64,000 nt of DNA from Nymphalis io (lineage: Eukaryota; Arthropoda; Insecta; Lepidoptera; Nymphalidae), in contig NC_065905.1 in assembly GCF_905147045.1 (NCBI RefSeq), positions 8,308,001-8,372,000 on the forward strand, written 5' to 3'. Each line of letters opens with the position of its first letter. Positions within the stretch are counted from its first letter, which is position 1. The translations under genes and the position numbers were made by a program. Positions 1-12,600 of this stretch are shown here, piece after piece. Below the pieces are notes generated by a model. It had not been told where the DNA came from. It saw only the letters and a list, made by a program, of their open reading frames with translations, and made no database searches.

Positions 1-48
1 ATTGAAATAATTATTTATCATTGTATTGACTTCGAAACTTATTTATAG

Positions 49-650
49 AATGCTGAAATATTAGTTGATGGGATCAACCATCCAGTTAGAACTACGGATC
101 ATGGTGCATACTGGCGACTACTGCTTCCCGGCCAATACAACATCACAGCTTCCGCACCTGGGTGAGCTATATAACATCCATCTTAAATATAATATGTATG
201 TTTAAAGCTAACATATATAACCTGCCGACATGGCCCAAACCCGGGCAAGCACCACTGAATTTTCATGTGTTTAATTTGTGTTTATAATTCAACTCGTGCT
301 TGAAGGTGAAGGAAAACTTTTGAGGAAAACTGCATATGTCTAATTTCACTGAAATTCTGCCACATGGGTTATCCAGGAGAGAAGGCCTTTGGAAGCCCAG
401 CAGTGGAACATGCACAGGCTGTTACTTTACTATATATAACCTGCACCTAGAAATATGACAAGAAAACGACATAAACCTGTAGAATTAATATGTTTTTAAA
501 CAAGTTTATATAAATCAAGGAGAATGTTGAATGAGTTGTGTTATTCGTACAGATATGCGAGCCCCGATGCAGTGACGGTAACAGTGACCGCGACCGAACC
601 CACCACCGCCAACCTGACCGTCCACCGTCGGCCGCGCTCGCTCGCCGCCG
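49..650 (+). CDS. svr: CPD domain 1, end of the transthyretin-like subdomain (two exons)
   Basis: Exon 49-161 follows the acceptor atttatag and ends CCTGG|GTGAGC. It encodes a segment containing HPVRTTDHGAYWRLLLPGQY and NITASAPG, the typical end of the beta-sandwich (transthyretin-like) subdomain that follows each M14 N/E catalytic domain. The domain 2 counterpart at 9327-9493 reads HTVRTAKDGDYWRLLVPGSY then NITASKEG, so the two are internal paralogues. Exon 553-650 completes the glycine codon (GG|A) and encodes GYASPDAVTVTVTATEPT and onward to a GTAAGT donor. About 70 residues of domain 1 are present in the window. Confidence 0.9.
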
Positions 651-3600
651 GTAAGTCGCGACAAAACACCGCCGTCACCACCACACACTGTTGGCTGCTT
701 TTACATTTCGTACTCGTGCTTATATTACAAGCATAGGGTTTAGACAAAAAATCACTTGAAATAACATTTTTAATCTATGAAAAAAGTTGTGACTGCCATC
801 ATCAATTATTTTGGTAATAATAATAATCCAGATAATAAACACTATAAAGGATTTGAGTGCCACTCTATTTAAATTTATTATCTATATAACTAAAGAAGTA
901 TCATAGAGAATTAATTCAAAATAATCCTTAAGTTTTTGCTGATAAAACATTTTAATTTTTATCGACTATCCAAAGAGTTTTTAATATACAATTAGTAAAC
1001 TTTTGATTTTATTTAATTAACTTAATTTATTATCTCATTTCACAAACTAAAATAGAATAATTCATAAAAAACTTATATAACAAAATATATCATGTTTTAT
1101 CTAAAAAAAAAGTATTTATTTAACACACTCGGATTATGCTTATCCATAAATGAAGGAGTATTTTATAACTACATAGCTTTATTTAAAAAACTTATTCATT
1201 CCAATTTAAAAGAAAAGACTTGTTATTATTAGTACAATTACGTCAATTAACAAGGGATGTTTGGAAATATAATTTATTATATTTATTTATATAGTAGAAT
1301 AGAACTGTATTAAGTTAATTGAACAAAAGTTATTTAATAATATTTTACAACATTAAGAATAAAAGTAAGTTAGGTAATTATAAAATAAGGGAAGTGCGTT
1401 CTTATTGATTCCAACGATCTCTACCAGACTAACTTTAATGAGAGAATTTTCAAACAAATATAATCTTTACATATAATAAATTATTAATATAAGCTTTTGT
1501 GTAAGGTCTTAATGACATCAAAAATATTCCAGTCTTAAAAGTAAATGATTTAGTATTAATATAACTTAAATGATGTATTTAAATAATCAAATATGTGAAT
1601 AATATGTTTTTTTTAATGAAAAAAAAAATTATCTCATTTATACAAATCACAGTCACACAAAAGTGTGAGAACCTTTATTTTTGGTGTTACCTATTTCAAA
1701 AATTGTAATAGACATTCTTAATGACTAATTTCACATTTTTTTTTTAAACAAAAAATAGTTACTTAATAGAATACCTTATGAGAACTTAATAATTTTTAGA
1801 CAATTATTTATTACGACGTCATTTTTTGAAAAAAAAAAAAACTAACAAAACATATATAGACGTAACGTAATGATTTACTTTTAATAATAGAGAATTATTT
1901 TAACTCAATGTTGGAACTATATGCGCCTCATAATGTATTTCTTTAAAACAGATATATTTATCAGAAAAATGTTACACGCTGTATTCTAATAGAACAATTA
2001 ATACCTGTCAAAATGTACGACATCACTACAAAGAGTTGCCATGTTGAATAATTTTTTTAGGATAACAAACATGACATACAGTTAAAATTACAAATTAAAA
2101 GTTTACAAACTAATTGGTCTAAAGGTAAAAGTTGCCATACTTATACGTAACCACGACATGTAAAAAATGACACTAAGCATCTTAAATAATAATGAAATAT
2201 AATTGGTATTAATTAATAATACTATTAATGTTTCCATATCATTCAAATATTTTAACTACTCAGGTGTATTCGGTGTTCTTGTAAATAACTATCAACTAAC
2301 TCAGCTATATGCTTACACTAACAAAATTAAACTTTCACAATTTATTTAAATAATGTTCTTTATACCTTGGACTTGTTGAATTAAGTCGAAATTGTAATTA
2401 ATTAATTTATTAATAATAATGTAAATAAAAAATTACAGTGCCATTCGATAAATTGTTTGCTCATTATCTTTAATTGCTCAATAAATGTATATACTATAAA
2501 AAATGTATGTATTATATGCAATTGTTCGATTATATAGCAATGAAAGAATCAAATAAAATGACTAAAGGAATCTTACTTAGTTTTAATGATTTTTTGTTAT
2601 GTTTTGTATTATTTAATTCCCTAAGTTATGTTTGTACGGATAATTGCTGACATTTATCAAGATGGATGAAGCAATGGGCGCTATTCATGGAAACACAATT
2701 GTTTAAAAAAAGTATTTATCTCATTTGTCCTACTAATGAATAATATCATTAAACACTATTGGCTTTAGTTATAAACGTTGCTTAGTGGATGATTAGTTAA
2801 ATGCTGTGTCTTCTTCTTTCCAATTACAAATCAATGATAACAGAAAGAGAAATCGGTATTTAAGTAAACAGTCGCTAAGCTACTTTTAAAGTAGGGTCGG
2901 ATACCGTTATGTGATCTGACAAGTAATGTTATAAATTATAAATATATATATATTATTGTTAATGGTATGTCAACTGTTTATTTTGTATTGCATTCTCTCA
3001 GCGGACTGACTTTACCAAACATTGTGTGTCTATAATAGCGCGCGCCATCTATTGGTACAGAATTTTAACATAAATATTTAGTAGTAATAAAGGCTGAAAT
3101 TTTTGAGGATCTATGGTGTTGGTTATCTTTACATTCTTGCATGAAGTCTCTATACTCTTTTATTAATTAAAAGAAAACTTTTACACGCTTAAAGACCAAC
3201 TTAAAGTGATATGGTATTAATTTTAATAAATGTATTATTTTTTCATTGTATAGTATAAAGGACTTGTTTTATGATAAGAGGTGCCAAATGAGCCTGTACA
3301 TTTGAAACAAATACAAAGCTTATTTCTAATTAATTTGTTCAAAAGATTTTTTTCAAACACATTGTGGTCAATGTTAGCATTGTAAAAAAGCTTGTCCACA
3401 AGGTTAGAGTTTTAAAACATACTTTATTTTGAGCAAAAAATAGGATAAATGATATTGAAGATATGTCTTAATCTTATACATAAATTTGAAAAGTTTTCGG
3501 TGGAGGATTTTTTTTTCGTTCTTCCGTTACGCACTGTTGATTTGTCCGTTCTTTCCTTTCTTTATTTAAAATAAGTTTTTTCTTCCTTTTTTAGTAAATA

Positions 3601-6600
3601 TCACTTTTTAATCTTGACATTTTAATATTCCGCTTTAATGCACACTCGTTTTAAGAGAAATTTAAGGAGCACCATTTAAAGTGTCTACTAAAAATCTACA
3701 TATTTCTTCTAAGCATTCCACTCCAACTCGACTGCCTATCACATTCGCTAGTATCAAAGTAATTAACATAAAAATCTTTCTCGCAAACGACTTATTTGAA
3801 AGCATACAATACAATATCTGTGATTAGGAAATTTTCATACATCTAAGTCGTACCATTCCAAGGTACGGGTCCAAATCGGGGCATGTCAGGAGTGCGTAAC
3901 AGGTTCGCACGTCATCCCATCGACGGTCTTTCCGCAGTGGACTTCTCCCATCACAATTACGTGAAGATGGAAAAGTTCCTCCAGAACTTGGCATCGTCAT
4001 ACCCTGACATCACGAAGCTGACCAGCATCGGAAAGTCTGTACAGAACAGGGAACTATATGTGCTGGAAATTACTAGAGAACCTGGAAGACATATACCTGG
4101 TATGTAAAATTAGCATTATTTATTTTTTTATTCATTATTTGTTTAATATTCAAAACAACGCTCTCCTTCGGCTGTTATTATTACATTGATCGATATATTG
4201 ATTGATTTCGGTTACGGCAGATTAACAGAGACATGCCAACTGCGTAGGAAACATTTTAGTACTCAAATATAAGCTCAAACAAATGTAAACTCTCATATCT
4301 CGTTGGGATGGCAATCCGATAACGACCGATAAAAGTTCAAGCGCCAGGATCGACTTTACGTACTCTCCAAAAAATAGGAGCAGCTCGAAGTTTGTAAGTT
4401 TGCAGAGTACTGTGAATTTCTGTACAGAGAACTTCAATAATATAAACTTCAATAATAGCCTTATAAGCAGGAGCCAAGTTGGAACCTAGGATCTAATGGT
4501 CGGTAGTCTTACGAGCTAACCACAAAAAAAATGAGAAAAGTCAACCACAAAATACAATATCAGAGATTTAGATTAGTATAATGTTTTAAAAACCTTCAGT
4601 TTTATTATTCATTAAAAAAATATAATAATTTTTTTAAGAGAAAACTTTTCGTTTTTATTTATCTTTTTAATAATGAATTATAATATAAACAAATGCAATT
4701 TCTTTGTGTTACTTAAAAGTAGGATGACGTGGAGATTTTTATCACCACCAGGCAAGCCAGAATTCAAGTACGTAGCCAACATGCATGGTAATGAGGTCGT
4801 GGGTCGAGAGATGCTGCTGCTGCTAGCCAAGTATCTCTGCCAGCAATACACGAGCGGTGACCTTCGAGTGCAGACGATCCTCAACAACACCAGGATTCAT
4901 CTGATGCCGAGTATGAACCCAGATGGATATGAGCATGCGAGAGTCAGTGAGTGGATTTTGTTTTTGCTTATTTAATATTATATATTTGCAGCATGTCAGT
5001 CTTTAAGCGAAGGAAAATTATTATTAATTTATGTATATTCGAATAAAATTATACAACCTTCCTAAAAGTGTCCTGTTATTTTGTAAAACAAAGTATTGTA
5101 ACGACCCATAAATGGCCCACTGCTGAGATGAGTCATCCCGTTCTCCTTGGAAATTTCTGGAATTAGAGCTCATTGTACAAGTGTGGTGACTGACACACGA
5201 CTGAAGTTGTGTCAATACAGATTTGCCGGAATTAAATCTGACAGTCATGTGTAGGTGCAGATTTCCTTACGATGTTTCAATACACCGTCCAACATGAGAT
5301 GACAAAAACTCAGTAGTACTTGCCCGATTTGATCTTCGGCTAAGACCCACTGTGCTATCTTGACTAGTATTATTGACCTTTTTAGGTGCAACTTCTTCGG
5401 GTGATAAGAGTAAAATTGAAGTATAATGATATGTGATGATGTCCTTTTTTATCGCTGGAAAAACGTTACGCGTTTTGGGGGGGAATATGGGGCTTGCTTG
5501 AGTGCTCCCCGAACATTGGAATAACCACTAAAAAACCAGCGGTACCCTTTACGTCTTAACGAGGAGCGCCACGGGATCGCTTTGGCATGCTACCGTATGT
5601 GATGATGTCCTCTTCTAACTGTGACTCTGGCCTGTTTCGGTTACGGCCACTTTTTTCAAGGGAGACTAGCCAACTGAGGACATATTATAGTGCACAAGTA
5701 TGTGCGCAAACACAGGTGCACTCTCATATTTCGATGGGACGGCAAATCCGTCACTGCCGGAAAGAGTTAGCGCACACTTCCAACCCCTAGAGAAATACCC
5801 AATACCTTTTTATTGAGCTGATCTGAATTTAGAATCCAGGACCGCGGGATCTGCGGCCTTATATCTAGCCATTAGACTAACGAGGCAGTAAGTTTTATGT
5901 ATAACGTTCGAGTGAACGGTATCTAATATAATCGAGGTTCACTCAATCAATTGTACTCTCTTGCAGTGTTTTAATTTATATGATTAATTAAAAAAAAATC
6001 ATAACAATTGCCGACATCAACTATATACAGGTAAGAAATCACGTGTGTGTGTCTGATATGCTATACTTGAATTTTACTAAAGTGCGTGAGAGTGGATTTT
6101 GTGTTAAAAACGATTCTTTTGTTCCGAGTGTTGAAGTTTTAAGTTTTTGATGTGATCGGCTCGTATACCATGACCAACTGTATGACGTTCCCTTATGCTT
6201 GCATGCCCCCCCCCCTCCTCTCCCCGTCGCTCTCTACCCCCTTGTGTACACGTAATGCGTTTACTATATCTTTCGAAGAGAGTAGAAAAACATATTAGTT
6301 TTATTAAAGAAAATCTATTCTAGTTTTATTTTTTATTTTACACAATATTTATTTATTGGTTACTTTTAATTATAAATTCTTTCAACAATATAACAAAAAT
6401 TTCGATGTTTCACATAATTTCATATATATAGTTAATGCATATTTATATAATATTGAACCTATAACTTTTTAGTTTACAGTAATATATATTTACTATGATT
6501 TGTTTTTTTTTTTGCAGAGGACTACAGCAGTATTCGTGGCAGGGCGAATGCAAATAATATCGATCTAAACAGAAACTTCCCGGATCAATATGGACCAACT

Positions 6601-9600
6601 AAGGTAACAATTTAAAATAGTATATTTTCTTTTTTTTTATTTTTTTTTTTAAATTCAAAATGGCGAATGGATTCAAAAGAAAAACTGGTATTTTTCATTT
6701 TAGAATATTTTAATTATGTGGAAATTAAAATATATGAAAAGTATACCAATGTATTAATGGTGATGTACTCTCAACATCAGAATACATTTCGATTTAAAGT
6801 AACTCTTTTTTTTGTACAAATCAATGTATGAATCTCGCTACGATTCTTCGCTTAATAATGTTGTTTATATATGCACCAGATTCTGTCAAACAGTTCCATT
6901 TAACCTAGCGGAATATAGACCTTATTTAAACTTATAATATCATTTGGATATTTTATATTATATTTAATTAAATGAATGTTTTAATGTCTGGCTTCGTTAT
7001 GTTATTAACGGTTATATATGTTTAAAGAATATTCTCTAGATATTTAACAATGATGATAAATATTTTAAAGAAAATCATAGTCAACATCATATTTTATCAA
7101 AACCGGTCGATTGGTTTAACCGTTAAAGCGTAACACACATACAGAGTTACTTTCGCATTTATAATATTAATATTGATTTCAGGATAACAGAAACCCTGAA
7201 CCAGAAACATTAGCAGTAATGAACTGGACATTGTCCATCCCATTCGTTCTATCCGCAAACTTACACGGAGGATCTCTGGTTGCGAACTACCCGTACGACG
7301 GCAACCAGGATATGACTAACGGCGAAGAAAACTTAACCCCGGATAACCCTGTCTTCGTACATATAGCACAAGTTTATTCAAATGTAAGTTTTCATTATTT
7401 TTGCTACATTTCCTAGAATATATTTAATAAATTTAATTTCGACGCGTTTATTTTTTTACATATAGCAACACAGTTTAATATAATTTGTAGCCATATAAGA
7501 TAATGTATAAAACATTTGCAACCTACAATGTTGAAGATTTGTATTTTTTTTTATAGAATAGGAAGGCGGACTAGCATATGTTAAGTGGTCCACCTGATGG
7601 TAAGTGGTCAAAAAACGCCCTTAAACATTGGCATTGTAAGAAATTTCAACCATCGCTTACATAGCCAATGCGCCACCAACCTTGGAAACTAAGATTTTAT
7701 GTCCCTTGTAGTCAAAATTAGGCTATTTAATAAAAAGTATCTACATTTAATATTGAATATTTTAGACTTGTAACTTGATTACATGTACAGTAGATTTATG
7801 ACAATCAATAACTAAGTGTAACGCTTCTATATTGAATAAAGATTTATGACTTTGTAAGAGGCCCCGTCGCCCATACACTAGTGTGTTTTGTAGTTGTTTT
7901 TATTGATGGTCAATATCGCGTCGTAATCACCTATGTTTTATTTATTGGTATCTATTTTAAAAAAGAAATATAATTAATTCGTTCTTTTTTTATTAATTAT
8001 GGAAATATTTATTTCCATAGGCTCATCACAAAATGCATCTCGGCCAGCCCTGCAAGGACACAAGCGATGAAAATTTCCCAGAAGGAATCACGAACGGCGC
8101 TAAATGGTAAACAGACTTTTCTTTTAAACCCCCTCTTACCCCCTATTTTAAACATTCTTTCTTTGCTTTACATCTAAATCTTTGACTAGTATATTAACGT
8201 GGTTACTGGTGGTAGGGCTTTGTACTGATGGTAGGACTTTGTTTACTGGTGGTAGGGCTTTGTGCAAGCTCGTCTGGGTAGGTACCACCCACTTATCAGA
8301 TATTCTACCGCAAAACAGCAGTACTTGGTATTGTTGTGTTCTAGTTTAAAGGGTGAGTGAGCCAGTGTAATTACAGGCACAAGGGACATAAAATCTTAGT
8401 TCCCAAGGTTGGTGGTGAAGGGTTCTATAACAAAATGTTATGCCTGCTCTACATCTGGGGCTTCGTGTTCGGTTAATCATATTTTCACATTAGCAATCTT
8501 AACAGTTTTAGTTTTACAATAATTACATTAAACAATATGTCATTCACATTGAGAGTTGACAGACTTTTTAGAGGATTCGTGTTATTCAAGTTAGCTCATA
8601 ATGATGGACGATTTATTTTATGCGAAAAACGCGACAAATTAAAAAAAATAACACTTGAAGAATGTGTCAATGTTAAACGTCTAAAAATACCCAATTTAGA
8701 CCAAGATCTTTCATATCACCAGAACTTGACTAGGGATTTAATTTTGATACAATTTAATTTCTTTAGGTACGTATTAGCTGGTGGTATGCAAGATTGGAAC
8801 TACTTGCACACCAACGACATGGAGATAACGCTGGAGCTGGGCTGCTACAAGTTCCCCCCGTCTGAAGACTTACCGACATACTGGGACGACAACAGAGAAG
8901 CCTTGCTGGAGTTCATTGAAGAGGTAAGGATTTTTTTCATGTGCGAATGAAATCACCCAATTAGTGGTACCTTTTATACTCTCTCGACCAGTTGGTTAAT
9001 GGTCACCTACGTAAACAAACCTAATTAATACAATACAACCAAAACCTCGCTCATTTGTTTCCTTAACGTGCTGTTCATGCAAAAACCTTACGCACCTTGG
9101 TAAGAGTATCGATCCGCAGCGAGGCGTTAACTTCAAAGGTGCGGTGTGAACTCGTGCGCTACGGTCCGAGGTCAACACAACGATCCAGTTGGGGTCCGGA
9201 CGACGTTATATCGGATTAGAATCGGGAACGAATCGTAACCGTTATGAATTAGTAGAAATGCGCTTGATTTTATATTAGTGCGTTCAAGCTTTATATATTT
9301 TTAAAGATGATTATTTTCACTTCAAGGTCCACAAAGGCGTGCACGGCTTCGTCCACAGCCACATCGGCCACGGTCTCGCTAATGCCACCATATACGTTTC
9401 CGGCATCCGTCACACCGTCCGAACCGCAAAAGATGGCGACTACTGGAGACTGCTTGTGCCTGGCAGCTATAACATCACTGCCAGCAAGGAAGGGTTAGTA
9501 GAAATTTTATTTTATCCGCAAAAAAATATCGAAAAAGCAAATGACTTACTAAATTAAAAAAAAATCTAGTTTAATCACATAAAAATATATATATAATATA

Positions 9601-12600
9601 TATACGAAAAAACAAGTTTCTGAATCACGCTATCGTTTGGTTCACTCCGATATATATAGGGTCTTGACTTTTCAAATATAGAGATGTAAATTTTTGGAAC
9701 GTTTTGCTTTATTGTAATTACTGCGTATTGGTAACAAGTTTCAACCAGAGCTACGGAAATGGCTGTTTGTAGCGTTGTGTATATAACTAATGTATTGAAA
9801 TATTGGTTGTCAGAACTTTCAACCATCTATTCTAGCCATCAAACACGACTGTCTCGTTACATTAAAAAAATCTTGGTAAAAAACTATTTTTATTTTGTGA
9901 CGATAAAAAAACTATCACGTGATTTCGCGTTTAAGATATGCAATAATCATAGATAATTTAACCTATTTTTATCTAGTTACGAGAGTGTAACGGAGCAAGT
10001 AACGGTCCCTGTGAACGGCTCGGTCAGCCTCAACTTCACCTTGATGCCAGACGACCCTCAGCACTGGTCCTCAGCTTATGACTTCCGGTAAGTGATTAAT
10101 ATTCAACCTTATCTCTTATGTAATTGAGTTGAATCTGGCTTGCTACCTTTATTTGTAACATCGCATTTTTCATCGACTTAGGCTATCTAAAACCTTGATA
10201 ATTATACAAAAATATTCGAATTATAAAAGTAAATAGAAAAAATATATAAATATTAAAATGTTATATATCAGAGCACAAGCTTAAAATTAATTTCTTATTA
10301 GTTGTCTAATTATCTTGATGTAATACTCCCAATCTCATAAGTATAATAGTTTTTTCTACACCATGTATATGATCATATATTTTATCTATAGTATATTTTT
10401 TTATTTATATAATTTTACTGGTGGTAGGGCTTTGCGCAAGCTCGTCTGGGTAGGTACCACCCACTCATCAGATATTCTACCGCAAAACAGCAATACTTGA
10501 TATTGTTGTGTTCCGGTTTGAAGGGTGAGTGAGCCAGTGTAATTACAGGCACAAGGGACATAAAATCTTAGTTCCCAAGGTTGGTGGCGCATTGGCAATA
10601 AGCGATGGTTGACATTTCTTACAATGCCAATGTCTAAGGGCGTTTGGTGACCACTTACCATCAGGTGGCCCATATGCTCGTCCACCTTCCTATTCTATAA
10701 AAAAAAACTGTATATGTGTGTAATATTTATAATATTTGTATATATTCAGAACCTTCAGCCATTCATTCATTCGATAATTCTAATTCTTAATCTATTACAT
10801 ATTTATTTATGACTTGACAAATATTTAATATTTAAAGTAAAGTAAGTAACAGCTTGCGAATGTCCCACTGCTGGGCTAAGGCCTCCTCTCCCTTTTTGAG
10901 GAGAAGGTATGGAGCTTATTCCACCACGCTGCTCCAATGCGGGTTGGTGGAATACACATGTGGCAGAATTTCTGTGAAATTAGACACATGCAGGTTTCCT
11001 CACGATGTTTTCTTTCACCGTATAGCACGAGATGAATTATAATAACAAATTAAGCACATGAAAATTCAGTGGTGCTTGCCCGGGTTTGAAACCACGATCA
11101 TCGGTTAAGATTCACGCGTTCTTACCACTGGGCCATCTCGGGGGGTCCTGTTCTCCTCGGTAAGTCGTATATACGTGTCAAAACGTAGATACGACATGAG
11201 ATGATTTCACTTTGACCAAGTCATTTAATATTTGTCTAGTCTATATTATAACTTAAAAAAATAATAAAAATAATCACATTCTGAGATAGACTTAATTCTG
11301 TTTTGAATTAATAGTATACAATGGCGGACATACACTTAACATACATAACTTAACATACTTAACATGAGATTAGATTAATAGTCTTTAGAATTATGAATAT
11401 AGAATGAAAATAAATAAATATCATATATGCGTATGCGTATGCATCATAAATTTATCTTATAACCTTTGCATTTATCTTTTTATATATGTACTTAAAATTT
11501 CATAAAGATTTCATTTATAATTGTCACACAAATATTTAACTATTTCTATTGTTTGCATGTATATTATTAATTTATTTGTAAAAAATTATAAACAAGCTTA
11601 GATAACCGTTTTTTAAGATGGGAAAACCTTTTTATAAATTGTCTATAATTCTCTAAAGAGTGTTTGTTTAATTTGGTTGTAATTTTTTACAAATACATTT
11701 AAGTTTTATTATATTTTTATTAAATATGTATATAAAGAAATATATGTATGTATTGGCGTCTGTGTATTGTTTCCTACTAACTGTCTGCACGTACTAATTT
11801 ATCAATTAAGCTTCAGAAATGTTATTTCGTGCCATAATATTAAATAATTTTACTCCCATTTAATTTCTATTTTAAATATCATTAAAGTGTGAACATTATA
11901 TTTTATTTATTTAATATACCGAATTTATTATTACATTTAAGAAAACTTTATAACCAAATTCATGTTTAACGCAATTTTTTATTTTTAATACTAATAATTT
12001 TAATTTCAACTTAAATCGCTAATGTTTAGTTCATATTTAAAATAATGTTGACTCATTATATTAGCGTCTTTATTTTATACGCGTTTATATTTCAATTACT
12101 GCCATATTGTTGATGTTATCGAACAGTCGTCTTTTTATTTGTTACTGTACAATGTTCTATAAAATGTTAAATTTAACCGACACACTTGTAGATACTAGAC
12201 ATTAATATAATGTGATATTTTAATCAAGCAACACTGCTTTCTGATTTAATTCATTAAATCATCTGGCAACATTGCGACAAAAAAACAGAGCAATTAAAGA
12301 GAAGTGACTTTTAACAAATAAGATCTCGAGGTTGCCGATATATTGATAATACAAAATGCTCAATAACTTTGACATGTCAATATAACTACACTAAATGTTG
12401 CTCGTATTAAAATAAAATCGCTTCAGAGCTTTAAAAATATCAAAATCTTGATTTAATATTGAATTTTCTTAATCTAGATATATTGCAACCTGAAAACTGA
12501 AAAATAAATTTTATTTCTTATATTCTTAAGTGTATGAATATTAATTGCAAACCTTACTAGCGTTATTAGGAAATACATGTATAACGGTTATAATGAATCC

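Noticed and set aside
6207..6240. C-rich run as a possible G-quadruplex regulatory site
   Set aside because: Single simple low-complexity stretch inside an intron with no spacing pattern supporting a quadruplex.
8537..8766. N-terminal extension of the CPD exon at 8767
   Set aside because: The frame is open, but the acceptor ctttag at 8761-8766 and the split Trp codon place the exon start at 8767.
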